Made by a program: the position numbers and the translations under genes. The notes beneath the pieces are model-generated. The model had not been told where the DNA came from and made no database searches. It worked only from the letters and a program-made list of their open reading frames with translations. A stretch of 64,000 nt of DNA from Opisthocomus hoazin (Eukaryota > Chordata > Aves > Opisthocomiformes > Opisthocomidae): positions 3,224,001-3,288,000 of the forward strand of contig NC_134419.1 of assembly GCF_030867145.1 (NCBI RefSeq). Direction: 5' to 3'. Every line of letters begins with the position of its first letter. Positions within the stretch are counted from its first letter, which is position 1. Positions 42,141-54,800 of the stretch are shown piece by piece.

Positions 42141-44480
42141 TTCGATGAAAATCTGTTTATTCTTCAGATTTTCCTTTTGCAAATCCCCTCTCTAAACAAA
42201 CGGGTGGGTGCCCCCAGTTTGCGCCCGCAAGCACCCGGCGCCCACTCCCAGTCCCACGGCAGCAACGGTTCCTGGCAGGGCCCTGCTCACCTCCCTGTCC
42301 GTCTCCAGCAGAACGGCTCAGACTCATCCTCCGAGCACCCTGCCAAAGACCCTGCCCCGGAGCAGGCTCCTGTGAGGCGCAAGGAACACACAGGAGCAAA
42401 AAGCAGAGGGGAACCTCCAAAAAACCCTTTAAATTTGCTTTATTTGGCTTTACTGAGGGGAGGGGTGGGTGGGCAGGGTGGCCCAGCTCCTGCGTCCCGG
42501 CTCCGGGGTGCGATGGCCTCACCCTCCGGCTTGCACCCAGGGAATGGCTGCTTGGGGACGGGGTGTGCTCAGGCCGTCGTGGCTCTTTCAGAACTTGAGG
42601 GTTTCTCCACGCGTAGCGGGAGAGGAGCCGCTCGATGGCCTCCGGAGGGGAGATCTATTTTATACGAAGATGCCTTTATTTGTCTCAGGAAGTGGAATAA
42701 ATCAAAGCAACATAATATTTTCCCCCTTCACCATGGCCCAAAGGGATGGTGCAAGCAGTGCCGGTTTGGTAGCAAACCTGGCGAATTGCCCCAAAAAGAG
42801 GGGACGCAACCCAAAAAGAAGGGACGCAACTCGACACGAGGGTCCGCGGAGAGGCGGCGGCGGAAGCTCATTGCAAGCCGCCGCCCGCGTGTGTGTTTTT
42901 ATCCTGACTTCGCAGGCAAGGAGAGGTGTGAGGAAGGCACCGCAGGTTTCGTGGTTTTTTTTTCTCAGTTGTTCCCCTTGCCAGTGAGATGCAAATGGCT
43001 GGGAAGAAGCTACGAGGATTTCCAGGGATGCGAGGAAATCCTTTTGCTGAAAGCGGCGTCGCTGGGAGCACTCCACGGGCTGGCCCGGTCGCCTTCCCGG
43101 CGCGAAGCTAACGCGTACTTGACTCGGAGACGCCCCCGGGAGATTTTGCACATGGTGAGAGCACCCAGGGAACACCACGAGCTGAGCCAGGATTTGTTTT
43201 TCTCATTCGGCACAGCCAGGACGTCGGCGGGAGCCGGCTCCCCCTCCACGTGCTCTCCTGCTTCCCAGGGCTTCGTTTGTTTGTTTTTTTCCAGGATAGT
43301 TCTGTAAGCTGTTCCTCTGGCTCGTGTATAACACCCTTGATTCCCTTTATTAAGCACAGAAAGACAAGCCGTGAATTATCGCTGTTGTTAATAAAATTAT
43401 TCCGCTAATATTTTTCCCCAACACATGGAATATTATCGATACGTAACGGATGAAGCCCCTCCTGACGCAGGCGGCCGGCACAGGGCCTATGCATCACCCA
43501 AGCTTCACGTACACCATCCAAATGGTGCCTTGGTGGGGCGTAAGCGGTGCGCAGGCCTTTTATGGGCCTTCTGCAGAGCGGTGAATTTTACCCAAAATGC
43601 AGGTTAAAACCCATGCTAGGTATTAATGCAATCAGGTCCATAATCTCTCCATCAAAAACTCCCCCAGTGCCTCTTCACCTGCTAAACCAGGTAGCTCCTT
43701 ATCTGGAGAGCGCTGTAATGTATTTTGGGGGACTCCGCTTCTTTTTCTGTAAAGAAAACAGTTGCTAAACCCCTCCAAGTCCTGGCTTGGTGGCAGAGGA
43801 CGGGGAGTCACCGCAGGGCTGTCCTGGCTTGCCACATGTCCGCACCGGTCCAACACTTCCCTCCTCCACCTCCGAAATACAGAATCGAGTTATCACAATA
43901 TTTCTATGAAAAGTGGGTGACCTCCACGAACTTCTTGGAAACAGAACCAGCGACTTCAGAAATAAAAAAGTCTGCTTTTCTTTTTTTCCAAAATCAATTT
44001 TTTGGACCAAAATTTTATTTATTTTTTAATTTTTTGGGGGCCACACGGAGCACTTCCAGCAGAGCTGCTTCCCATCATTCCCCGGAAAGCTTCTTTGTCA
44101 GTTTGACCATCAGGGTGAACTCAATTTAGATCCTTCACCTTATTAGAGGAATCTTTATTAAACATTTTATTAAAGTATTTTAATGCCTTCCGAGGAATGT
44201 TGTAAAACCATGCGGATTTCAGCAGCTTCTGTGAGGGATCACGGGCAGCGCAGAGCCTGGATGAGCGTTTCCAGCGCACACCTTGGTAACTTCGCTGATG
44301 CCTAGGATAGCACGGACAAAGCCAGGCAGGGCTTTAATTTTGACAAAAATCGTTAAAGGGTGGTATTTCCAATTGAAAGGGGAGGATGTGGAGAGTCAGT
44401 GTTTGTTCCTTAAACCACATCAACAATTTTTTTTTTTAATTGAATTTCCTGCTTTTGCCCAGGTAAAAAAGGTTTCCCAG
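42140..44480. other. FOXD3 upstream flank; no gene recognised
   Basis: Mixed-composition sequence. A 17-bp near-duplicate (gggacgcaacccaaaaag) lies near 42792-42835. An AT-rich patch at about 43340-43450 (gtgaattatcgctgttgtta, aataaaattattccgctaat) is a weak enhancer candidate. No exon or RNA gene seen. Confidence 0.4.
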
Positions 44481-44499
44481 AGGAATTCCAGCTAAGGGC

Positions 44500-44670
44500 G
44501 TGACGAAACAGTGTATTGAGCTCATGAGGCAATATTTACAGTCTGTAAATAAAGCTTATTTTGGGGCCTTTGTTAAAATATTACATGATGGAGGAGTTCA
44601 ATGGGCATGTTTAAATGTATTCTAAGCAACTGGGCAGAGAGAAAATACGTCTGTGGGACCACGAAACGTT
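44500..44670. promoter_or_regulatory. Candidate enhancer with an inverted pair of forkhead sites
   Basis: At 44533-44551 TATTTACA and TGTAAATA form a perfect 8-bp inverted repeat with a 3-bp spacer. Each half matches the forkhead core RTAAAYA. The surrounding sequence is unique and AT-rich with few CpGs. It lies about 7.1 kb upstream of the inferred FOXD3 start, so auto- or cross-regulation by a FOX protein is conceivable. This is inference. Confidence 0.35.
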
Positions 44671-47500
44671 TATCTGTCCAGAAGGAGAGGGGGAAAAAAA
44701 AAAAAGTCAGGAATGATCTGTCATAAGGGAAGAAATCTGCAGCTCAGCATATGCCAAAATGTCTTAATTGTTTTGTAAACCCATCTAAATAAATAAAACG
44801 CGGAGGGCTGTGGCAGCTCTCTGCTACAAACGAGCGTGGTCTGTGTGGCAGGGGATAAAAGACCTAATCCTGCCCGGGGCTGGGCCAGCTCCGGTCTCGG
44901 GGCTGCCGCGGGGTTTATCGCAGCCGTGGCTGCCTGCTGCCAGTACGGGGGGTAGGAAGGTGTCCCAGCTCTGGGCATGGAGGGTGACTGGGGTGTGCAG
45001 GGGCTGCCGTCCCACTGGCTGGGCGGCTGGCGTGGGGAGCGACCCTGCACCGGCCCTTGGCCATGGACAGGAGTCACTCGGGCGGCTTTCGGCCTTGCTG
45101 GAAACTCTCGTGGCTCCTCTTGACTCCGTTCTTTTACCGCTGCTTTGAAGTTTTACTGGTGGAAATGGCTCTGTGTGGCACTTGTAGGACGTGTACTTTG
45201 CGGACCCACGCGGCACAGGTGTAAGAGCGCTCCTCGGGTTTCCTTGGGTTTGTTCAAAACTTTCCGATTTGTGGGGTTTTTCCCTACTTCCCTTGGGAAA
45301 ATATTCCACTGCCTGTGGGATGCTTCTCCTCATAGTTGGTCTGCATAGGCCATTTATTAATTTTGCCTCGTTACTGCTTGTTACACCTCTTAGCACCGAT
45401 GCAGAGTTAACGTTCAGTCATAACAAGCGGACATTTGTGCTGACATAGAGCTGTCAAGCCAGTGATCTCGAAACATCAGACAAAAATGAAATAATTTAAC
45501 TGGAGCAACTCATTTAACTATGGGAAAGTGTTATTGTTCCTGCAAGGGGAGATAGTGGGGTTCACGGGGAGATACTGGGGTTCACAGGGAGCAACCCCAG
45601 CTAGTGCCCAGCACTCAGGTCTGTCCTCACGGGATTGCACCCTCACCCTTCTGCAGGCTGTGCCAAGTCCTCCTTATCCCCTGATTTTACGCTCTGCCCT
45701 GCTCCAAACGTGTTACGTTTCACCCTAAGAGTGCTGGACCCCCGAGCGCGGGTAACCACGCGGCAGCAACAAAAAAGGACTTTCTGGATCCACTTCCAGC
45801 AAGCTCGTGTTTCTGGAGTAGAACTGACTTCCACCTACCCCCACAGCTGGCAGCTACAGGTCCGGCTTTGCCAGATCTGTGGTAGTCTTCCTCCAAGCAA
45901 AGGGATCAACTTCCCGAACGTTCTTCCAGTCCTGTAGCCGGGGTTTCCCGAATTACTCGGCATAGCGTTTAAACCGTATAAATTAATGGGACTTAAATAT
46001 GTGCTTCGAGTTAACTGTATTCTAAAGTTGAATTAGAGTTTCATTTTCCAGGTAAGTCTTGTTACAATTTGTATGGTAAATTTTCATCTTCATATATATG
46101 AAATACGATAGTTTTCCCTTCCTTGCTTTCTCCTGATAGATTTTACCATTTTATTTTCATTTGTTAGCCAGCCTCCACCTGGAGCAATGGTCATTCCTGC
46201 GTCGAAGCTGCAGGCAACACAGCTCGCGGGTAACTCCAGCAGCGGCTGGAAGGGTCCTCCAGGTTTGTGGCAACGCGCTCTCCTCGCAGAGAGGTGATGG
46301 CCGGAGGAGGCTGACGGCTGAGACTTTGTCGCATATCCTGGTGGTTTGGTTTCTATCAACCCCTAACTAACGGCCCAGTCCCACATCCCTTCTCTGCAAA
46401 AAAGATGACGCTTTCTCAGAAAGCGGGGCCAGATGCTGAACAACTTCACCCACGTCGTTGCTTCCGTTACAGTAATGACTTGCATGAATAGAGGGTAAGG
46501 ACTGGTAAGGATTTTTCAGGCTGTGGTTCTGGGAAGGACGTCTGTCTAGCATAGCTTCAGCTAACACAGCCTGCATGTTTTACGTGTTTCTTATGTGTGT
46601 GAAACGTAATATACTTACATGTTCTGGAGTCATGTATTTAGATATGATCTCATGTAAGTTTGGCAGATAAATATGTTCATATCATATAGCACTGACACAC
46701 TGATTTTCACTTAGGACTGCTTGTATTCCAGGACTTCTTTCTGTGCTTGATAAAGTCAGTAGAAGCCTTCTTGTTGGTTTAGCTGGAACATAACTAGGTC
46801 CAAATTTTCCCTTCAAATTGCAGCCATCCATTTGAAAGAAAAACACGCTACGCAGTGTAATCGCTATGTTGAAGTGAAACGTTAACGTTAGATATGGATC
46901 CATCCTGTCGATGACAAAAAGATTGATGCCTGTCTGTACGAGATTAGACAATCCCCTGGAACAGGGACGAGGTTTTATTTTCCATCTGCCCGCGACACTT
47001 CAGCCACCACTCTCCGGGGTCTCATTCCTCTGAAGAACGATGTGAAACTTGCCGAGCTGCAGCTCTTTCCCAGTTGAGTGGCACTCCCCTTTGCAAAGAA
47101 CTTTGTGCAACTTGCTGGCAGAATTACCCAGGCAGAAATCTCTCCTTAATTTTACCTTTTTCCCACATTACTTGCCTGAAATCACGAAGCTAAGGAGGAG
47201 GAAGAGGCGGGAAGAGGAAGATCGTGATTCTGACGAAGCGCGAATGGAGCGAAGTTCTGAAATTTGAGAGGTTGCAAAAAATTAAAGAGGAGAAATTAAA
47301 TAAAGAAATGCTGGGTATAGAAGCCAAACACCCCCTGCCTGATGGGAGAGCAGCGCTTTGATGGTGTAATTGGTGAACAACCTCTCTGAAAGCTCTCCGT
47401 GCTTGCTCACCCCTGGTACCTTACTGTCTGCTTCTACGGCACAACATTTGTTCCTGGTTTCTCCCAACAAAGTTTACAGATGCAACTTTAAAAAAAGGGG
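44670..47500. other. FOXD3 upstream flank; no gene recognised
   Basis: Ordinary intergenic composition. A two-unit direct repeat of gggagatactggggttcac type sits at about 45546-45590. Nothing else is supported. Confidence 0.4.
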
Positions 47501-47930
47501 GAATATTTTCTGCAATTACTAGTTGACCAATCTACTGCAGTAAATTATGCCCCAGCCCTGTGCCTTTCTGTTTAACGCGGATCAGATGAGAGCTTCATAT
47601 TTAGTTTAATAAACCGTAATTCCTGACTAAGGTAACTGTCATCTTTTGTTTCATTCTGCGCGTTTATTTTTCAAGCACCAGAGCTGACCTCCGAACTCAA
47701 TCTGCACTTGCCTATTGATGCATAAATATCTGTAATATCACAGTAAATTAAATTCAGTTTTAAAGGGTTTCTATTTAACAATCTGTCAGAACTTTCATAG
47801 CGTTTGATTTCTAGTTTCCTCTGTCCACTGACAGGTTTATCTCAATGTGGCTTGATTAATGAAACCTTTTATTTGGAGTAAGCATACCTATTATTACCAT
47901 AATCTCTTAATGCTTGCTTAGGCAACATTG
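47500..47930. promoter_or_regulatory. AT-rich unique stretch; candidate conserved non-coding element
   Basis: It contains tattgatgcataaatatctg (POU-like), gtaaattaaattcag, ggcttgattaatgaaacc and attattaccataatctctta. There is no repeat signature and no exon. It is called on composition and motif density only. Confidence 0.3.
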
Positions 47931-48646
47931 TACTCTGACAGCAGGGCTCCAAAAACTTCCAGCCCCTTCACGGCTTGGCGGAGTGAGCAGCCAGGTTTGG
48001 GGACCGGGGAAGGGACAGCACTGTCCTGCACTCTCGGGGCTGTTTGCAAAATCAAGCAGTTTCCCAGTTTAGTGGGTTTGGAAATGGTATTTTCATGGAA
48101 ATTGGCATTAAACATGCCTTATCACAAAGTATTTTTACTTAAGATCAGCAAATGTACATTTGGTTTGTGATTAGTCTTTTCCTAGGGAGGCAATGGATGG
48201 TCAAAAGAGGAGTTCTAAAGGGCGATTCGTTGAATTTAGGGAAAAAATGCTATAGCATCGCCTAGAGAAGTTTGTATAGATTTGGATATCAGAGTCATTG
48301 ACTTCTAATGCTCGGTTTTCCTAGCATATGGTCCCGGGTAAATCACTTCATCTCCCTGGGCTGTAATCGCATCTTACTGACAGTCGTGTCTACAAGAGTA
48401 AATAGAGTTACACCACGCGAGTGGCAGAGTAAAACTGCTCCACATGAGAGAAGAGTTGGGGAAAACATTTCCATTTTTCTCTTTTGAGTGGGAATAATAA
48501 TACTTACTTACTGCACAAGAGGGTTTGGAAAGTCAAATTACTGACCACCGTGCTAACGGGCAGCGTTGTTGTCGTCTCTACCGACTGCTCTGCAGCAGCG
48601 CCTCGGATGAAAGACAGGGTGCTCTGATACCCTTCACAAGAAGCAA
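47930..48646. other. FOXD3 upstream flank; nothing recognised
   Basis: Unique sequence without exon, RNA or repeat signature. Confidence 0.4.
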
Positions 48647-48829
48647 AGAATCATAGAATCATAGAATCATGGAATGGTTTGGGTTGGAAGAGATCTTAAA
48701 GATCATCCAGTTGCAACCCCCCTGCCATGAGCAGGGACATCTCCCACCCGCTCAGGGTGCTCAGAGCTCCATCCAACCTGGCCTTGAGCACTGCCAGGGA
48801 GGGGGCAGCCACAGCTTCTCTGGGCAATG
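48647..48829 (-). mobile_element. CR1 LINE, 3' end fragment (reverse orientation)
   Basis: It begins with the reversed terminal octamer repeat (aatcatagaatcatagaatc), then tggtttgggttggaagagat, gcagggacatctcccaccc and cttgagcactgccagggagg, the standard CR1 3' end read backwards. It is cut off after gcttctctgggcaa. Confidence 0.93.
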
Positions 48830-48886
48830 GAATCATAGAATGGTAAGGGTTGGAAGGGACCTTAAAGATCAACTTAAAGATCAAGG
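48830..48886 (-). mobile_element. Second CR1 LINE tail, head-to-tail with the first
   Basis: A fresh start aatcatagaatggtaagggt, followed by tggaagggaccttaaagatc, abuts the truncated first CR1, then a duplicated 'aacttaaagatc'. Only about 55 bp remain. Confidence 0.85.
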
Positions 48887-51800
48887 AATTAACCAGCAAG
48901 TTGCATCCCTGGATTAGGAAAAGATAAGGACTCTGCTTTTCACCCCTGAGAGATCTTCATGTTTAGAAAAGTTAGGGAGAATTGCACTGTTCTCTGGGCT
49001 CCCCGAGGATTGCGCTGCTTCCCAGCTCGTACAGGTGGTTGGTGAACTTTCAGCCCCACAGAGAGCAACGGGAGCTCCCACAGTGACTTCCACAGGGCCA
49101 GGGTTCACCGAGAGTTTGATCCCATCCTTACTCTTGTTGCTGGGGTTTAGGCTTTTTCCAGACTGCTCCTCCCTGGGACATCTTTGTTTAGGACCTGTTT
49201 GTCAGGTTCTGTCAGGTTCTGCCAAGCCCAGCACTTCTGAAAACAAAGGCCCCCACCTCCCAGTTTGACCACCTAAAAAGAGACTGAATAATCTAGGTGG
49301 GCTCTGACAGCTGGGCTGTCTCAAGTTTTCTAGGGACACCTGTGGCTTTTTGTTCTCCAAGGTCTCCAAGAGATTCTCCAGTCGAAGTCCACAACCCACT
49401 GGAGTCAGGGACAAAGTTCCCACCACTAAAGTAAAGATCTGCTTGCTGTGCTCACCAACCTAAAGATTGCATGTGGAAAATTTCACGTGTAGTACGTCTC
49501 TCCAAATAGGCACAAATCCCTTTTGTGCACCAATGTCAAGAGTGACCGTGTCACCGTTATGTGACTGTTAAAGACGAGAATAATTTTCAGGGTGATTTGT
49601 GTACTTGTTTCTACAGACTGAAAATGTTTCACGAGGTTTATTTCGTGAAGACATTAATCAGCATCAGGAAATGCATCCACGAAGACCCAGAGAGGCGCTG
49701 CCATTCCTGTGTAACTAACTCACATGTGGGGATCAGATTTATCTATCAGTGCAGACATACAAAGAGCACACACAGAAGCATATGCAGTACTTCGCACATA
49801 TATGCTTGATCACAGAATATTTTCATGGCATAAAAAGTTGGGGAAACTCATTAGAAGCGAATCGTGTATTTTCAATCAATAAATGCAATATGGTTCAATG
49901 GCCCTGCGTACAACGTGCGCTTCTGCAGTACCAGGAGCAATACTTTCAATAGGCGAATGCTTTCGAGTGTCATGAAAATGTTTATTTGCTAGAAAGTACA
50001 GATTTCTGCTCATGCAATCCTCCTTGTAGAATTATTATAATTCTCCAACATGTTTCAGACTTTTTGGGTTGTTTCACACTCTGCTTTTTAACCTTCAACA
50101 ACAAATATTGTTGTATCATGAAGACAGCAAATCCAAACAATTACATATGTAGTCCAAAGGCATACACAAGAAAATCAATATTTGACATCTTTGCAACTCC
50201 CTCTTTGGAGCAGCGCTCAATAGCTCTTATTCATTATACGCTTATATCTCTTTCAGATTCGCCTTTGTCACCAGAAACCCATTTTTTTTTCTCCTTTGAC
50301 TTCCACATAACTTCTTTGCCCTGTACTTTTACAGATGCCTTCTGGCTATAAATACTAATGAAATCTCTTTGCTTAATTCAATTTTGCTGGTACACTTACA
50401 GTTATGACCTAACTTTCCCACGAGAGAGACTGATTGAACATTCCAATACCTTATGGATGGGAGCAAACACTCCACAGAACTGGACTGACAATTTCCATAA
50501 TTATAGAATTCACAGCCTAATGACCTTAAAAAACAATAAAAAGATCTCTTGTTAATTCCATTCCGGTTACTGACATTCAAGATATTTCATTTTTCACAGG
50601 ACAACAAATTTACTTTTTATTTTCAAAAGAGCAGTCTATCCTTTTACCCTAGATTAAATTTTCTGAATATTGAAGGATTTCATTGAATATTTAGCATTTC
50701 TTTGTCTTTTAAAAGTTAGAATATTTATGATCCTTAGAATGCTTCTGACTGATTTATAGCAATCAATTATAAGAGTGCGTTTTCAAATAGCCCTTTTAAA
50801 AATGAAGAATAGAATAATTAAAAAGATCAGAAGTCCTCCCTTGCATATAATTATTTCATTATTTCATTACAGTGCAGAAATTGTTTTTGCTGACTGTGAA
50901 CAATTTTAATTGAGCAAAATCTGTATTAATATACGATAGCAAGCAGTTCTTCCTAAGAAATAAGATCACTAATTGCCTAAATTTTTATTCAGCACAGTGA
51001 GCCTTAAAAGCCACATTGTAATATAAACCTAATCACTAGGTACAGCGGATACTTTCGCCATAGTGGAGACATTCCCAAAACATAACCTTGCTGTACAGCT
51101 AATTTATTCCTTCAACAGGTTTATCGCCGCATGAAACATTTGTTTGGGTGCTGGTTTGTCGCAGGCTGAGCGCAGAGAACTTTGCTGCCAGCCTGCCTGT
51201 CCCTGCTCAAGCAAGGCTGCCCGTGCCACATGGCCGGAAAGATGGCTCGTGCCACATGTGGCCACCTTGTCCCCATGTTTTGGTGGGGACACTGCCATGG
51301 GTGGCCATGTGCCTTGCCTACTGTGTTCTTGTTCCTCCCTTACCATCATCTGGCTCCTCTTGCCAGCTGCTCCGGGGTTTCTATCAGCTCAATGGCGAGA
51401 ATGAGGAACATCACTGGAGAGAAATGAAAAGCAGGATCCTGACTTTGATATGTTGAACCACCATGTGGACAAAGGTCTCATCTCACTGTAAGGATTTGGG
51501 GGAGCTTCTGCTGTTGCTGAAAGGCTTTAACTGTACATAGCCCACCCTGTAGCACCCCCAGGGAAGTCAGTGATGATTGCCGCAGTCTGGGTTTTGGGTG
51601 GGCTTACTTTGACCAGGAGATCAGTTCTCGATCTGCTCATGCTGCTGTTGATCTCTGCATTGGGTGGTGTGGTCAGGGGGACACCCCCAGGCTGCTGTCT
51701 ACCTAACTAACACCAGTCAACCCCAGGCACTGGGAGGGAGCTCCAGAGGAACAGAAGGGAGTGCTGTGCATGTAAATTGGAATGCCAATACTTGTTTCAC

Positions 51801-54800
51801 TGTCGCTGGTACCTCCTCTCCTCGTGGAGGGGTTTGGCTTGCCCCAGGGACTCTGCCTGAAGCCTGTTGACAACCGCCCTTGTGCTGGCTGGGCTGAAGC
51901 TCCTCTGGCCCCATACGACATGTTGAACTGTCTTCTGCTCTGCAAACACAGCCCGCGTTGCTCAGCCATGCTTGTCCTTCTGGGCGCTTGCCACAAGGGA
52001 AGATCAGACTTGCAGGAAGGGCGAGCTTGGGCTGTGCCTGGTAGTGTGGACGCTGACAGGGCTGTACAGGAGGCCACAGGGGCAAGACTATAGCGGCAAG
52101 GCTATAGGGGCAAGGGCACCCACCAGCTGTTGCCTGCTCCCAAGCCCTCCCCAACTGCTGGGTGTAATATTCCCACGTGTCAGGCACAGGCAATCCGTTC
52201 TTGTGTTCAGCTTGCAAGTCTGAGCTCAACATCCCAGTTGTGCTAATGATGTAGACCAAGAAATACTGGTGAGGATGGCTCAGAGACCTTTAATGTCATC
52301 AGAGATACCTTTTTGGAATGAAACAAAGTCTTTTTAATAAATAGTAACACCTTAGCCAGCACGGTGCTGGAGGAGATGGCTTGCAATGGCTTCTGCTTGT
52401 GGTCTCCAAGGTTGACAAGAGGAGCACGCAAGTCCGCATTGGAGGCAGGACGGTGCCTGGAAGTGCGGATGTGGCATTATCAGGAAATGGTCGCTGCAGG
52501 GGAAATCTGGAGTTCGTCTGATGTGCAAGTTTCTCCTGTCACAGCACAGTTGCTTCCGGGGTGCCGGGGGAAGTCACAAATGGGGCTGCTGCTGGTTCAT
52601 GAATGAGGACCTTTGTAGCTCAGCTACGCGCTCCACCCCCACCCCCACCCTGACTGGCTGAAGCCCATGACAGAAGAAAAGTGGAAATTAAACATAAAAT
52701 TCTGGGCCAACGCAGTGGCCTTAATATAGTGTCTGAAGGGGAGAGGAAAGATTTATAATTACCTCAGAGCGAGGCTGGAATTTTCCTCCTGAGCTCGTTG
52801 GTTTCCAGTCCCACTGTGAAGTCTTAAATGCAGTTTTTGGTGCCAAATTAACGCTGTAGTGTTAAAGTAAGACCAGGAGAAGCACTAGTACCAATAACAC
52901 CCAGCAGCATCAAACACAGCTGCTTTACAGATTGCCTGGCAGCAGGTGTGATGTATCCCTCTGCTATCCTGTAGTGGCAGCCCTCAGGTACGTAGTTATA
53001 ATTCCTGAGAGAGGCAGGCTCTGGAGATGACAGACTGAATAGTTACAATCTATCATGAAAAATTTTCAAGGATGAGTTAATGATTTTGTGCAATTTCCAG
53101 ACCAGTTAGCAGAAGACTGGAAGCCTGGAAGCCGGAGTTTCCCTGGGCTGCAGCTCTCCAGGAACAAGTAACTGTTTTTTAGCCTTGTGCCCCAGTTTCC
53201 ACATCTACAAAATGGGTAAAGATCCTGCCTTTTCTATGAAATTATTTAATTCTGTTTCAGAAAAGTGCTGTACATGAAATACACCGGAGCAGGAAAGGGG
53301 GGTTTATAACCAACCCAACCCTTCCTGAAGTAAAATCAGTGCTAAAACTGCTCCTAGGTTAAAGCTTTTATTCTCGCTGAACAGCTATATCCCGTACTTG
53401 CCTGAAGAAGGTGGACAACAGAAGACACGGAATGCATCTTTCTTGGTGACTTTGATGTCTGAGATCTGTGCCCAAGTGGATACACGGGCGTTTACACGTC
53501 AAGCATCCCGTTACAGATCCTTCTAATCGCCCTACCCCCTGCAGTGCAGGCTGCAGCTAAAATGCTTTTTTGGCATCCAAATGAGATATGCATAGCAATC
53601 CAGATGATCATTGCTGTAAACCAGGCCAGTTTGTGTCCTCTGGCCTGGTCGGTCCACAGGACATGGTCACACACGCTGTTCCGATGAGGAAATGACTAAT
53701 GTAGCATTGAGCTGAGGCAAATTCACTATCCTCTTCTGCAGGTGGAGGTGGGAAATATTGGAAACTCCTTTCGTACGTGCTTGTTCCTAGCTGCAGTCTG
53801 CTGTTGCATGCGTGGTTTTCATGCAAGTGAGCAAGTCCTGCACCTTCCGAGGTGAGCTCTGCTCTGCTGTGGGCTTCCCTGGTGATGGGCATTACAAACT
53901 TCAACACCACAAACACCAGCACCAGCGCACATTCCTTCCCAGTTTCCATCCAGTCGGTTTGCAGAGGTCTGAAGCTTAGTTTCCCAACCTGCAACAAACT
54001 GTTAACAGTCTGCTCTTCCAAATGTCAGCTGAAAAGCTAAAAAGTTGAGAAAGAGCCTCGGTGACTCCGCAGTTGATCCCTCCTTGGTATTCACCAGCAC
54101 CCTGCTTCCCAGGCACTGGTCGTGCAAGGCTGGTCCTTGCAGCGCTGTGGGACTCTGGCAAGGAGAAGAGGGTCCAGCTGGCCCCAGACACATTTCCACA
54201 GCACTGACCCTCGGCTCACAGCTCTGCCCCTTGAAAACTTTGGCACCTGTACTCTGGTGAGCCCTCTTGGTGCTTCCTCAGTGTCCAGCGTAGTCCGTAA
54301 CAGGTCCGTTCCCTCGCAAGCTCTCAGTCCCGGGGCAGCTATGATGGCAGTGTGTGTTACAAAGGATTTGAGCTACCATCTGGGTCCTTTGTGCCTGCTC
54401 ATGGCTTCTCCCCCCTGTGCCTGGCAAGATGGAGAAGGTTATTTGTCTTAAGAACATTTTTTCCTTCTTGCTCTTTGTTGTGCAGCCGTGTCAACAAGCA
54501 ATTTGCTCTCTCTAGCATAATGCGTTTCTGTTTGGGCCCTGATTGTCCCTCGCTATACGTGGCTGGCTGCTTGCCTAGCTATTCCCAGGCTCTCCCTGGG
54601 GTGTTTTGAGGATCTTACTCTGCCTCCATCGAAGCAGGGTCACCCCTCAGCTGCCAAGTGACTGTTGCTGTGCCGCTTGTGTTCTCCAGGCAGAACAGGG
54701 GCTGCCCTGCAGGGCTCCTGTGCTGCTCGGTGTGAGTGGGGGTGTGGAGGGAGCCAGGCGAATGCTTTGGGGCAGTTCAAGATGTTACAACCTCCAAGAT

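Noticed and set aside
41703-43307. 534-codon plus-strand open frame upstream of FOXD3
   Set aside because: Stop-poor GC-rich sequence running into ordinary DNA. No domain, no similarity I recognise and no splice or promoter context.
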